The notes: generated by a model not told the origin, from the sequence alone. Positions 1 to 7,671 are shown, numbered from the stretch's first letter. The stretch: DNA of 26,526 bases from an uncultured Oscillospiraceae bacterium (GCA_934630985.1 CAKTXO010000010.1:1-26526), one strand, 5' to 3'. Program-made: numbers and translations.

Positions 1-732
1 GGCTCCGGAAAATCCACCCTGATGCAGCAGATGAACGGCCTTTTGAAGCCCACCTCCGGCCAGGTGCTTCTGGACGGGGTGGACATCTGGTCGGACAAGA
101 AGCTGACCCGGCAGGCCCGGTTCCGGGTGGGACTGGTGTTCCAGTACCCGGAGTATCAGCTCTTTGAGGAGACGGTCTACCGGGACATCGCCTTCGGCCC
201 GAAAAACATGGGTCTGGACGAAAAAGAGGTTGACCGCCGGGTTCGGGAGGCCGCGGGCTTCGTGGGTCTGACCCAGGCGCAGCTGGAGGTCTCTCCCTTT
301 GACCTGTCCGGCGGACAGAAGCGGCGGGTAGCCATCGCCGGCGTCATCGCCATGGAGCCGGAGGTGCTGATCCTGGACGAGCCCACCGCTGGCCTGGATC
401 CCGTAGGCCGGGCGGAAATTCTGGGCAACATCGAAGCCTACCGTCAGGCGAAGAACGCCACCATTATGATGGTTTCCCATTCCATGGAGGACGTAGCCCG
501 GCTGACCGACCGGCTGCTGGTGATGAACGGCTCCCGGCTTGCCATGGACGGCACGCCGTCGGAGGTGTTCTCCCGAGCCCAGGAGCTTCTTGCCATGGGG
601 CTGAATATTCCCCAGGTGACCCAGGTGTTCCTGGAGCTGAAAAAGCTTGGTCTTGACGTCAAGAGCGTCTATACCATGGAGCAGGCGGTGGCGGAGATTG
701 TCCGCTTGAGGGGAGGGAAGACCCATGCTTAA
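1..732 (+). CDS. ecfA2: ECF transporter ATPase EcfA2, 5'-truncated by the window edge
   Basis: This is one of the two ABC ATPases that power energy-coupling factor transporters, which import vitamins and metal cofactors through exchangeable substrate-binding S components. The window opens inside the Walker A loop (GSGKST), so roughly the first 35-40 residues are missing; the frame is open from base 1. Visible motifs in order are the Q-loop (VFQYPEYQ), the ABC signature (LSGGQKRR), Walker B (LILDEPTAGLD) and the H-loop (MVSHSMEDV). The 3' end overlaps ecfT by 8 bases, which suggests translational coupling. In Firmicutes the usual order is ecfA1-ecfA2-ecfT-truA, and the position next to ecfT makes this the second ATPase. 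The family call is secure; A2 rather than A1 rests on position. Confidence 0.93.
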   Translation, partial: GSGKSTLMQQMNGLLKPTSGQVLLDGVDIWSDKKLTRQARFRVGLVFQYPEYQLFEETVYRDIAFGPKNMGLDEKEVDRRVREAAGFVGLTQAQLEVSPFDLSGGQKRRVAIAGVIAMEPEVLILDEPTAGLDPVGRAEILGNIEAYRQAKNATIMMVSHSMEDVARLTDRLLVMNGSRLAMDGTPSEVFSRAQELLAMGLNIPQVTQVFLELKKLGLDVKSVYTMEQAVAEIVRLRGGKTHA

Positions 733-1531
733 GGATATTACCCTGGGTCAGTATTTCCCCGGTCAGTCCGTGATTCATCGGCTGGATCCCAGAACCAAGC
801 TGACCATGCTGGTGGTGTACATCGTTGCCCTGTTTCTGGCGGAGGGCTGGGTCTCCTACGGCCTGGTATTCCTGTTTTTGGCGGTCGTTATCCGGCTGTC
901 CACCATTCCGCTCAAATCCATCCTCCGGGGCATGAAGCCCCTGGTGATGATTCTGATTTTCACCGGTGTGCTGAACCTGTTCTTTACCCAGGACGGGGAA
1001 GTGCTGGTGAAGTTCTGGGTGCTTACCGTCACCTCCGGCGGCCTGTCCCGGGCGCTGATGATGATGGCGCGGATTCTGATGCTGATTTCCGGCACCTTCC
1101 TTCTGACCTACACCACCTCGCCCATTGCTCTGACGGACGGCCTGGAGGCTCTGATGAACCCTCTGAAGAAGGTGGGCGTGCCGGTGCACGAGCTTTCCAT
1201 GATGATGTGCATTGCCCTGCGGTTCATCCCCACGCTGATTGAGGAAACGGACAAGATCATGAGTGCCCAGAAGGCCAGAGGCGCGGATTTTGAGTCCGGG
1301 TCGCTGACCGATCGAGCCAAGGCTCTGATTCCCATTCTGGTGCCGCTGTTCATCAGTGCCTTCCGCCGGGCCGACGAGCTGGCCACGGCCATGGAGTGCC
1401 GGTGCTACCAGGGCGGCGAGGGTCGGACGAAAATGAAGCAGCTCCACTACCACCGGGAGGATTTTCTGTCCTACTGCGCCGGTGCGGTGCTGCTTGCGGT
1501 GGTTATCGTACTCAAAACCTTCGCTTTGTGA
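725..1531 (+). CDS. ecfT: ECF transporter transmembrane protein EcfT
   Basis: This is the membrane scaffold of the ECF transporter, which couples the two EcfA ATPases to a substrate-specific S component. The 268-residue product is of normal length. It opens with the family-typical region around YFPGQSVIHRLDPRTK, has several hydrophobic membrane segments between about residues 22 and 130, and ends with a further hydrophobic stretch (AGAVLLAVVIVLKTF). The two coupling-helix motifs with Ala-Arg-Gly cores are represented by the AQKARGADF region near residues 181-189 and the ATAMECRCY region near residue 220. A GGGAGGG ribosome site precedes the ATG, which overlaps the end of ecfA2. truA starts 7 bases after its stop, so the three genes form one operon. 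Confidence 0.93.
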   Translation: MLKDITLGQYFPGQSVIHRLDPRTKLTMLVVYIVALFLAEGWVSYGLVFLFLAVVIRLSTIPLKSILRGMKPLVMILIFTGVLNLFFTQDGEVLVKFWVLTVTSGGLSRALMMMARILMLISGTFLLTYTTSPIALTDGLEALMNPLKKVGVPVHELSMMMCIALRFIPTLIEETDKIMSAQKARGADFESGSLTDRAKALIPILVPLFISAFRRADELATAMECRCYQGGEGRTKMKQLHYHREDFLSYCAGAVLLAVVIVLKTFAL

Positions 1532-1538
1532 GGATTTT

Positions 1539-2318
1539 ATGCGAAATATCGGACTGATTTTAACATATCTGGGTACGGCGTACCACGGTTGGCAGGTTCA
1601 GAAGAACCTGCCAACTGTCGCCGAGACCCTGGAAAAGGCGGCGGCCATGATCGTGGGGCACCCGGTGCATATGACGGGCTGCGGCCGCACGGACGCGGGA
1701 GTCCACGCCCGGGTGTATGTGGCGAATTTCCGCACGGATTCCACCATCCCCGCCGACCGGCTGCCCTATGCCCTGAATACCCATCTGCCCTGCGACATCG
1801 TGGTGACGAAGGCCTTCGATGTCCACGAGAATTTCAACGCCATCGGCTCCTGCGCAAAAAAGGAGTATACCTATCAGATTTACAATTCCCGGCTGAAGGA
1901 TCCGTTTTATGTCAACCGAGCCTGGTTTTACCCCCGACACTTAGACGAGACCGTCATGCAGGCGGCGGCAGACCAGTTCGTAGGCACCCACGATTTTGCC
2001 GCCGTGCGCAGCGTGGGCACGGATGTCAAGTCGACCGTGCGCACGGTGTATTATTATAACGTAGAGCGGCGGGGAGACATCATCACTCTGAAGGTCTGCG
2101 CCAACGGCTTCCTTTATAACATGGCGCGAGCCATGGCCGGCACCGTAGTCTACGCGGCGGAAGGGAAGATCCGCCCGGAGGAAATCGGAGCCATTCTGGA
2201 ATCCGGCAACCGCACCGCCGCCGGCCCTACCGTGCCCCCCGGCGGCCTGTACATGACTCACCTGTGGTACGATGACGGCGTGACCCGGTTCGAAGCCGGC
2301 AGCGATTGGACGAAGTAA
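1539..2318 (+). CDS. truA: tRNA pseudouridine synthase A
   Basis: TruA converts uridines 38-40 in the anticodon stem-loop of many tRNAs to pseudouridine. The 259-residue product carries the TruA signature GCGRTDAGVHA, with the catalytic aspartate at about residue 52, the start region LTYLGTAYHGWQVQ, and the C-terminal motifs FLYNMARAMAGT and PPGGLYM. I chose the ATG at 1539, preceded by TGAGG, because it gives the conserved N-terminus directly; an upstream in-frame start at 1482 lies inside ecfT and would add 19 unconserved residues. The gene follows ecfT by 7 bases and is the last gene of the ecf operon seen here. Confidence 0.95.
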   Translation: MRNIGLILTYLGTAYHGWQVQKNLPTVAETLEKAAAMIVGHPVHMTGCGRTDAGVHARVYVANFRTDSTIPADRLPYALNTHLPCDIVVTKAFDVHENFNAIGSCAKKEYTYQIYNSRLKDPFYVNRAWFYPRHLDETVMQAAADQFVGTHDFAAVRSVGTDVKSTVRTVYYYNVERRGDIITLKVCANGFLYNMARAMAGTVVYAAEGKIRPEEIGAILESGNRTAAGPTVPPGGLYMTHLWYDDGVTRFEAGSDWTK

Positions 2319-2364
2319 GGTTTTGGGACGTTCATAATTTGTTTTTCCTTTTTTGACAGGTCTG

Positions 2365-2373
2365 TGCTATACT
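2365..2373 (+). promoter_or_regulatory. Extended -10 promoter for the ClpE-like gene
   Basis: TGCTATACT is an extended -10 element (TG at 2365-2366, hexamer 2368-2373) 47 bases before the ClpE-like start. A TTGACA at 2353-2358 is only 9 bases away, too close to serve as its -35, so the extended -10 probably carries the promoter. I saw no CtsR-type heptad operator here. Confidence 0.5.
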
Positions 2374-2419
2374 GCTCAGAAAGGAAATAAAGATTCCTTG
2401 GAATAAGGAGTGAAGAAGT

Positions 2420-4711
2420 ATGCAGCCGAAAATGTGCAGCAAGTGTAAGAAAAATATCGCCGTTGTGTTCATTACGAAGGTAGAGAACGGCGTGACCCTG
2501 AATGAGGGCTATTGCCTCAAATGCGCCCGGAGTCTGGGCATTCCCCAGATCGATCAGGCGGTGAAGCAGATGGGCATTTCCGAGGAAGACCTGGACATGC
2601 TCACCGATGAGATGAGCAGCATGTTCGGTCAGCGGGATGACAGCACGGACGCGGACGATGACGAAATCGACAGCCAGACCGCAACCTTCCCACTGCTGAA
2701 CCAGCTTTTCGGCGGAAATCCCAATCCGCCCGCCCAGCCCCAGCGGCCGACAAGAGCCGAGGAGCCGCCCCAGGAGGAAAAAGCCAAAAAGAAGAATAAA
2801 AAGCATAAATTCCTGGACAGCTATTGCATGGATTTGACCGGCCGAGCCAGAGCCGGGAAGCTTGACAAGGTCATCGGCCGAGACGTGGAGACCGAGCGGG
2901 TGATTCAGATTCTCAACCGCCGGCAGAAGAACAACCCCTGTCTCATCGGCGAGCCCGGCGTGGGCAAAACCGCCATTGCCGAGGGTCTGGCTCAGCGCAT
3001 CGCCGCGGGCAGCGTTCCCTACAAGCTCCGGGACAAGGAGGTTTTCCTCCTGGATTTGACGGCGCTTGTGGCGGGAACTCAGTTCCGGGGTCAGTTTGAA
3101 AGCCGGATGAAGAGCCTGATCGGCGAAATCAAGGAGTGCGGCAACATCATCCTGGTCATCGACGAGGTGCACAACCTGGTGGGAGCCGGTGACGCGGAAG
3201 GCTCCATGAACGCCGCCAATATCCTCAAACCCGCCCTGTCCCGGGGAGAAATTCAGGTCATCGGTGCCACTACCTTTGCCGAGTACCGGAAATATATCGA
3301 GAAGGATGCTGCCCTGGAACGGCGGTTCCAGCCGGTGACGGTGGCGGAGCCTACCATTGAGGAGGCCAGCCAGATCATGCAGGGCATCGCCAAGGCCTAT
3401 GCCCAGTTCCACGGGGTGGAGATTTCTCCGGAGATTGCCCACCAGTGCGTGGTGCTCTCCGAGCGCTACATCACCGATCGGTTCCTGCCGGATAAGGCCA
3501 TTGACCTGCTGGACGAGGCCTGCTCGGACGTAAACCTCCAGTGTAAGGACATTTCCCGGCTGGCCGAGCTGAAAAAGGAGCGGGACGACTACGAGCTGGA
3601 GCTTCGGATGCTCAACGAGGACGCGGAGAACCAGAATTTCGAGCGTCTGGCTCTGCTTCGCAGCAAGCTGATGCAGCTGGCGCCCCAGATCGAGGAGCTG
3701 GAGGCCAAGCCCAAGCCCGCCGTGACCATGGAAAATCTGGCTCGGATCATTGAGCTGTGGACGAAAATTCCCGCCTCCAAGATCAAGGCTCAGGAGTATC
3801 AGCAGCTGAAGGGTCTGTCTGACCGGCTGAAGACCCACATCGTCGGCCAGGATCAGGCGGTGGAAGCGGTGGCGCGGGCCATCCGCCGGAACCGGGTGGG
3901 TATCAGCCCCAAAAAGAAGCCTGTGTCCTTCATTTTCGTCGGCCCCACCGGCGTGGGCAAGACGGAGCTGGTCAAGCAGCTGGCAAGCGACATGTTCGAC
4001 AGCGTGGATGCTCTCATCCGCCTGGACATGTCCGAGTATATGGAAAAGCACACGGTTTCCAAGCTCATCGGTTCGCCTCCCGGCTATGTGGGCTATGACG
4101 AGGCCGGTCAGCTGACGGAGAAGATTCGCCGCCGCCCCTACAGCGTGGTGCTCTTCGATGAGATCGAGAAAGCCCACCCGGACGTGCTGAACGTGCTTTT
4201 GCAGGTTCTGGACGACGGACGGATCACCGATGCCCAGGGTCGGGTGGTAAACTTTGAGAATACCATCATCGTTATGACCTCCAATGCCGGCTCTGAGGGC
4301 AGGGTAGGGGGTCTGGGTTTCGGCAGAACCGAGGGCGACAAGGTTCAGGAGACCACCATGAAGGCTCTGCGGGAGTTCCTGCGCCCGGAGTTTTTGAATC
4401 GGGTGGATGAGATCATCACCTTCAACCGCCTGACGGAAGAGAACTTCCTGGGCATTGCGGACATCATGCTGGGGGAGCTTCGGGACAGCCTGTCTGCCCG
4501 TGGCCTGACCCTGACCTGGGACGAAACGGGAAAGGCGCTTCTTGTGAAGAAGGCCTATTCCGCCCTCTACGGTGCCCGGAACCTGCGCCGGACCATCCAG
4601 CGGGAGCTGGAGGATCCCATCAGCCAGGCCATCATCGACAGCTTCGAGCACCCCATCTCCGCCATCCGCATTCTCACCGACGGCGACAGTTTCAAGCTGG
4701 ACGTAAAGTAA
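2420..4711 (+). CDS. clpE: ClpE/ClpC-type AAA+ unfoldase with N-terminal zinc finger
   Basis: This is a Hsp100 unfoldase that would thread substrates into ClpP. The 763-residue protein begins with a short zinc-binding module: Cys6, Cys9, Cys32 and Cys35 in two CxxC pairs. An acidic, low-complexity linker (residues about 70-130) follows. The first AAA+ domain has Walker A GEPGVGKT (177-184) and Walker B LVIDEVHNL (near 245). A coiled M/UVR-like insert lies near 385-435. The second AAA+ domain has Walker A GPTGVGKT (508-515), Walker B VVLFDEIEKAH and an LGF tripeptide near residue 630, where ClpP-binding loops occur. No Clp_N repeats are present. These features fit ClpE better than ClpC; the Cys module could also be called McsA-like. 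The AGGAG ribosome site sits 9 bases before the ATG. It is monocistronic, with a strong terminator right after the stop. Confidence 0.88.
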   Translation: MQPKMCSKCKKNIAVVFITKVENGVTLNEGYCLKCARSLGIPQIDQAVKQMGISEEDLDMLTDEMSSMFGQRDDSTDADDDEIDSQTATFPLLNQLFGGNPNPPAQPQRPTRAEEPPQEEKAKKKNKKHKFLDSYCMDLTGRARAGKLDKVIGRDVETERVIQILNRRQKNNPCLIGEPGVGKTAIAEGLAQRIAAGSVPYKLRDKEVFLLDLTALVAGTQFRGQFESRMKSLIGEIKECGNIILVIDEVHNLVGAGDAEGSMNAANILKPALSRGEIQVIGATTFAEYRKYIEKDAALERRFQPVTVAEPTIEEASQIMQGIAKAYAQFHGVEISPEIAHQCVVLSERYITDRFLPDKAIDLLDEACSDVNLQCKDISRLAELKKERDDYELELRMLNEDAENQNFERLALLRSKLMQLAPQIEELEAKPKPAVTMENLARIIELWTKIPASKIKAQEYQQLKGLSDRLKTHIVGQDQAVEAVARAIRRNRVGISPKKKPVSFIFVGPTGVGKTELVKQLASDMFDSVDALIRLDMSEYMEKHTVSKLIGSPPGYVGYDEAGQLTEKIRRRPYSVVLFDEIEKAHPDVLNVLLQVLDDGRITDAQGRVVNFENTIIVMTSNAGSEGRVGGLGFGRTEGDKVQETTMKALREFLRPEFLNRVDEIITFNRLTEENFLGIADIMLGELRDSLSARGLTLTWDETGKALLVKKAYSALYGARNLRRTIQRELEDPISQAIIDSFEHPISAIRILTDGDSFKLDVK

Positions 4712-4718
4712 AAGAATG

Positions 4719-4750
4719 CCCTCCGCGCAATCCGCGCGGAGGGTATTTTC
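4719..4750 (+). terminator. Rho-independent terminator of the ClpE-like gene
   Basis: A perfect 10-bp GC-rich stem (4719-4728 with 4734-4743, 5-nt loop) is followed by TATTTTC. It begins 8 bases after the stop codon. Confidence 0.88.
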
Positions 4751-4778
4751 GTATAGCAAAAGGCCCGGAAGGATACGT

Positions 4779-4797
4779 TGTCATTGCGAACCAGTGG
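4779..4797 (+). repeat. Dispersed 19-bp repeat, copy 1
   Basis: TGTCATTGCGAACCAGTGG occurs here and, exactly but inverted, at 15945-15963, 11 kb away. Both copies lie in intergenic DNA next to hairpin-rich sequence. GTCATTGCGA-type intergenic repeats are familiar from clostridial genomes, so this is probably the edge of a dispersed repeat family; that link is from memory, not from a search. Confidence 0.7.
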
Positions 4798-4864
4798 TGC
4801 TCCGCGCAGCGAATCAGAATCTCAATGACTGCCAGTGGCAGTCATACCTTAATGTAACGCAGAC

Positions 4865-4904
4865 TGGTGTGGCCCCTTCCAGGGATTCCCTCCGGTCACA
4901 ATCC
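4865..4904 (+). repeat. 40-bp imperfect tandem repeat, unit 1
   Basis: This unit and the one at 4940-4979 share the pattern TGGTNTGGCCCCTTCC, then GGGATTCCC and CGGTCACAATCC, with a few substitutions over 40 bases. Their starts are 75 bases apart. No convincing gene lies between 4750 and 5077; this stretch appears to consist of intergenic repeats. Confidence 0.75.
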
Positions 4905-4939
4905 CCCGGTCGTTCCGAGAACCTGAATATAGCGCACTC

Positions 4940-4979
4940 TGGTATGGCCCCTTCCGGGGATTCCCCTCGGTCACAATCC
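4940..4979 (+). repeat. 40-bp imperfect tandem repeat, unit 2
   Basis: This is the second copy of the 40-base unit at 4865-4904. After it the base composition drops sharply to AT-rich, marking the left edge of the foreign-looking island that runs to about 6230. Confidence 0.75.
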
Positions 4980-5077
4980 ATCCTTATTTCTGCCCAAAAT
5001 ATTTTCAGATTCTTGAATGTTTATGTGGTATGTGCTATATTGTATGTGGATGATTGCAGTATATTCTGCTGTCATAG

Positions 5078-5203
5078 CGTTCAATTTTCCTAGAAAATAT
5101 TGCTATTGGTAAAGAAGGTAATATTTATACCAGATTTAAGCCAGTAGATGCTATTGAATATTGGGAAAGGATAAAGAGGAATGAACTTAAACAAAAATGA
5201 TAA
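5078..5203 (+). pseudogene. C-terminal coding remnant of an unidentified protein
   Basis: A frame open from just after a stop at 5075-5077 to a TGA at 5201-5203 reads like a genuine protein tail: it includes GKEGNIYTRFKPVDAIEYW and ends in ELKQK. It has no plausible start codon or ribosome site, and overlaps the first codons of the CPCC gene (ATG at 5181) in another frame. Such an overlap is what remains when a gene has lost its 5' part but kept its junction with the next gene. I cannot name the parent family. A polymorphic-toxin tail followed by its immunity gene is one possible reading, which is inference. Confidence 0.45.
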
Positions 5204-5393
5204 TTCCACTTATGGTAGAAGAATTTGTGCTTGCTGTAATAAATGTCTTGTTGACTTTTGGGATATATGCGATGTGTGCGGCTGGCAGAATGATTTAGTT
5301 CAAAATGAAGAACCAGATTATAAAGGCGGGGCAAATAGAATGAGCCTTAATGAAGCTAAGAAAGCTTATGCTGAGGGTAAAACGGTTTATTGA
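5181..5393 (+). CDS. Small cysteine-rich CPCC-family protein
   Basis: The 70-residue product matches the cysteine-rich CPCC domain pattern. It has a first cysteine cluster (CACCNKC), a second (CDVCGWQ), then the family-typical stretch EEPDYKGGANRMSLNEAKKAY. The first cluster reads CACC rather than CPCC. The paired CxxC motifs suggest a zinc ribbon. The biochemical role of this family is not established; members often sit alone or in toxin/immunity-type neighbourhoods. The gene is preceded by GGAAAGG and AGAGG stretches near the ATG and overlaps the end of a truncated upstream frame. It lies in the AT-rich island, in contrast to the GC-rich flanks, which suggests horizontal acquisition. Confidence 0.75.
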   Translation: MNLNKNDNSTYGRRICACCNKCLVDFWDICDVCGWQNDLVQNEEPDYKGGANRMSLNEAKKAYAEGKTVY

Positions 5394-5420
5394 GAACATT
5401 TAATAGAATAACTTGAATTA

Positions 5421-5460
5421 AAAGTCTCTGCTTTCACTATTAAGTGAAAGTTGAGACTTT
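5421..5460. terminator. Bidirectional terminator hairpin
   Basis: AAAGTCTC (5421-5428) pairs with GAGACTTT (5453-5460), and CTTTCACT (5431-5438) with AGTGAAAG (5443-5450). The stem is flanked by A-rich and T-rich sequence, and lies between two convergent small genes ending at 5393 and 5477. Confidence 0.8.
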
Positions 5461-5476
5461 AAATTATAAACTATTT

Positions 5477-5728
5477 TTAATTATCTTGTATATTTTCTTC
5501 TCTTTGTTGATAAAGCCATAGGGAAGTTAATAGGATTTGAGAAAAATCAACATCTATACCTGCCCTTATATAGTCTAATAAAGCTTTCTTGTCTTCATCG
5601 TTTTCAACATTTAACAATACGCCTCCGATAAATTCAATATCATCAGAAATTTTCTTTAATTCGGTAACAAGTTCTTGGCTCAATTCATTACGTTTAACTT
5701 CTCTTTCAACATAGGCCGTTATAGTCAT
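5477..5728 (-). CDS. Small acidic protein of unknown function (immunity-like position)
   Basis: I do not recognise this 83-residue protein. It is acidic and mostly helical by eye, with no cysteine cluster or membrane segment. A strong AGGAGG ribosome site 8 bases upstream supports the start. Its ATG overlaps by ATGA the stop of a protein-like upstream frame (5725-5990) that is broken by two stop codons. The pattern of a toxin-like tail followed by a small overlapping gene is typical of immunity genes for polymorphic toxins, but that role here is inference from position alone. It is AT-rich like the rest of the island. Confidence 0.65.
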   Translation of the reverse strand: MTITAYVEREVKRNELSQELVTELKKISDDIEFIGGVLLNVENDEDKKALLDYIRAGIDVDFSQILLTSLWLYQQREENIQDN

Positions 5729-5990
5729 TTAATTTTCCTCCTATTGATTATTCTGAAATTTCCAAATCCATTATTTTCAACAATATAGGCGTATTTTCCA
5801 ATATTCTTACTAAAGACGTTCTGATTTAATTGCTACTCAGTTGCCCAAGTTGCGATTTCACTCATAACGTGTGCGTATTCCTTTGGTGTTAGTTGTATAG
5901 TCTTATAATCTGAGGATTTTTTCGCAAAAAACTATAAGCCAATAGGTAAAACATGGCTTGTTTCTCTGTGATATCCTGTTTCAATATTAA
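5725..5990 (-). pseudogene. Decayed gene tail with two in-frame TAG codons
   Basis: Read on the minus strand, the frame ending at 5725 is protein-like but interrupted by TAG at 5934-5932 and at 5835-5833. Segments include ETGYHRETSHVLPIG, then SSDYKTIQLTPKEYAHVMSE, then GKYAYIVENNGFGNFRII at the end. The final segment resembles in style the C-terminal ends of secreted polymorphic toxins, but I cannot assign a family. Its stop overlaps the start of the 83-residue gene by ATGA, so it was probably once translationally coupled to it. The upstream end runs into the 3' end of the 75-residue gene in a different frame, which may indicate a frameshift. Confidence 0.5.
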
Positions 5991-6214
5991 AGCATATATT
6001 TCTTATAGAAGAGGTGGTAAGAATCTATTCTAGCCTTAGAATTGGACTTAGCCATCTGATCCACAAGGAACCAGCCCCAACAAAGTTCATTTGTGTTGTC
6101 GGGATTATCGGGATAGCCAAGCCCCAACTCTTCTTTATAAGACAGCATTTCCTTTTTCTCTTTTGGCGTTCTTGCTTTCTTGCTTGAAGAAGTAATTCTA
6201 GTTTTTCCAGCCAT
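5987..6214 (-). CDS. Small basic protein of unknown function
   Basis: I do not recognise this 75-residue protein. It has a lysine-rich N-terminus (KKARTPKEKKE) followed by a more compact part with aromatic residues (CWGWFLVDQM). An AAAGGAG ribosome site 8 bases before the ATG is convincing. The 3' end overlaps the decayed frame 5725-5990, so it could be the intact N-terminal part of a frameshifted longer gene rather than a complete protein. Confidence 0.5.
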   Translation of the reverse strand: MAGKTRITSSSKKARTPKEKKEMLSYKEELGLGYPDNPDNTNELCWGWFLVDQMAKSNSKARIDSYHLFYKKYML

Positions 6215-6330
6215 TTTTCATTTCTCCTTTAAAAGTTCGGAAAATTTAGGCAAGGTATACACGATTCGGAATCCTAGATTAAAAAAGGTAGCGTAGATTT
6301 CAGGTGGCCGTCATTTTGCACAATATATAA

Positions 6331-6376
6331 AAAAGTTCCCCTTTTACCGGCTTTTAGTGGTAAAAGGGGACTTTTT
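6331..6376. terminator. Terminator of tRNA-Ser(GGA), usable in both directions
   Basis: A perfect 12-bp stem (6337-6348 with 6359-6370) is flanked by A-rich DNA on one side and CTTTTT on the other. For the leftward tRNA gene it begins 3 bases past the CCA end. Confidence 0.88.
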
Positions 6377-6378
6377 CT

Positions 6379-6470
6379 TGGCGGAGAAGGAGGGATTTGA
6401 ACCCTCGATACCCTTTTGGGGTATACACGATTTCCAATCGTGCGCGCTCGGCCAGCTACGCGACTTCTCC
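6379..6470 (-). tRNA. tRNA-Ser(GGA)
   Basis: Read on the minus strand this is a full 92-nt class II tRNA. It has a 7-bp acceptor stem starting GGAGAAG, a serine-type long variable arm (TACCCC with GGGTA), a T-loop TTCAAAT and an encoded CCA end. The anticodon loop (plus strand 6431-6437) reads TTGGAAA in tRNA sense, giving anticodon GGA at 6433-6435. Confidence 0.97.
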
Positions 6471-6499
6471 AAGTGCTGTAGGCTCGTGCCGACTTGCAT

Positions 6500-6528
6500 A
6501 TAATACACGAAACGACCGGAATTGTCAA
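6500..6528 (-). promoter_or_regulatory. Promoter of tRNA-Ser(GGA)
   Basis: On the minus strand a TTGACA box (plus 6523-6528) is separated by 17 bases from TATTAT (plus 6500-6505). It lies about 30 bases upstream of the tRNA start. Confidence 0.85.
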
Positions 6529-6628
6529 GGGTTATTTTTCAAAATTCCGGTTTTTTTCCGCCGGGGCTTGACTGCCAGCTGTTTTGCGGCTTTTTCACCC
6601 TGAGTCGGCGCCCGAACTGACGGCTTCT

Positions 6629-7639
6629 TTACAGCAGCCGGATTCCCGCCTGCTCGCAGGCCTGCACCGTCTGGGCGTCCCAGACGCTGGACTGCACCTC
6701 GCCGATGTGGGCGCAGCCCAGCATCAGCATACACAGCCGGGACTGACCGATGCCGCCGCCGATGGTCAGAGGCAGCTCCCCGTTCAGCAGCATCTGATGG
6801 AAGGGAAGCTTCCGCCGCTCGTCGCAGCCGGCCTGGGTCAGCTGCCGGTCAAGAGACTGGGCATCCACCCGGATGCCCATGGAAGAAATCTCCAGAGCCC
6901 GGCCAAGGGTCTCGTCCCAGAAGAAAATATCGCAGTTCAGATTCCAGTCGTCGTAGTCCGGAGCCCGGCCGTCGTGGGGCTTGCCGGAGCGGAGCTTGCC
7001 GCCGATCTGCATGACGCAGGCGGTTTTGTGCTCGCGCACATAGGCGTTTTCCCGCTGGGAGCCGGTGGGCAGATCAGGGTACCGATCTTCCAGCTCCTGG
7101 GAGGTGATGAAGCTGACCTCCCGGTTCAGCTCCGTGCGCAGCTGGGGGTAGCGGACGTGGAGCCGGTCGTTGGTGGCGCAGATGGCCTTGACGATGGCTC
7201 GGACGATCAGCTTCAGGAAATCCAGATTCCGGTTTTCCGCGGTGATGACCTTCTCCCAGTCCCACTGGTCAACGTAGATGGAGTGAACGTTGTCCAGCTC
7301 CTCATCCCGTCGGATGGCGTTCATATCGGTGTACAGGCCGTTGCCCACGGTGAAATGATACCGCTTCAGAGCCAGCCGCTTCCACTTTGCCAGGGAGTGC
7401 ACCACCTGGGCATCGGCTCCCACCGCGGGGATGTCGAAAGAAACGGGCCGCTCATAGCCGTTCAGGTTGTCGTTCAGGCCGGAGCTTTCGGTGACGAACA
7501 GGGGAGCGGAGACCCGCTTCAGATTCAGCGCGTTGGAGAACTCCTCCTGGAAGGCGGATTTGATGTAGGCGATGGCACGCTGGGTGTCGTAGGCGTCCAG
7601 CTTGGGGGTGTAGCCCTGGGGAATAAAGATTTGATTCAT
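6629..7639 (-). CDS. asnA: Aspartate--ammonia ligase (asparagine synthetase A)
   Basis: AsnA makes asparagine from aspartate, ammonia and ATP, and is related to class II aspartyl-tRNA synthetases. The 336-residue length is typical. Recognisable family segments include the N-terminus FIPQGYTPKLD, the stretch SAPLFVTESSGLNDNLNG, VHSLAKWKR, YTDMNAIRRDEELDNVHS, VDQWDWEKVI, and the C-terminal LTIGGGIGQSR nucleotide-binding motif. An AGAAAGG ribosome site lies upstream of the ATG. The gene stands alone with its own promoter; no T-box leader is visible in the roughly 30-base 5' region. Confidence 0.97.
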   Translation of the reverse strand: MNQIFIPQGYTPKLDAYDTQRAIAYIKSAFQEEFSNALNLKRVSAPLFVTESSGLNDNLNGYERPVSFDIPAVGADAQVVHSLAKWKRLALKRYHFTVGNGLYTDMNAIRRDEELDNVHSIYVDQWDWEKVITAENRNLDFLKLIVRAIVKAICATNDRLHVRYPQLRTELNREVSFITSQELEDRYPDLPTGSQRENAYVREHKTACVMQIGGKLRSGKPHDGRAPDYDDWNLNCDIFFWDETLGRALEISSMGIRVDAQSLDRQLTQAGCDERRKLPFHQMLLNGELPLTIGGGIGQSRLCMLMLGCAHIGEVQSSVWDAQTVQACEQAGIRLL

Positions 7640-7671
7640 GTGATTTCTGCCTTTCTTGCGAGATTGCTTCT

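Noticed and set aside
2353..2373. TTGACA followed by TATACT before the ClpE-like gene as a standard promoter
   Set aside because: The spacer is only 9 bases; the extended -10 alone is a better explanation.
2258..4759. An 833-codon open frame on the minus strand opposite the ClpE-like gene
   Set aside because: It is a GC-rich shadow of a well-supported gene with complete ATPase motifs; its translation is histidine- and leucine-rich with no domain, and no ribosome site supports it.
4865..4979. The two 40-bp repeats as a CRISPR array
   Set aside because: Only two diverged copies, a spacer-sized gap of about 35 bases but no further units and no cas gene nearby.
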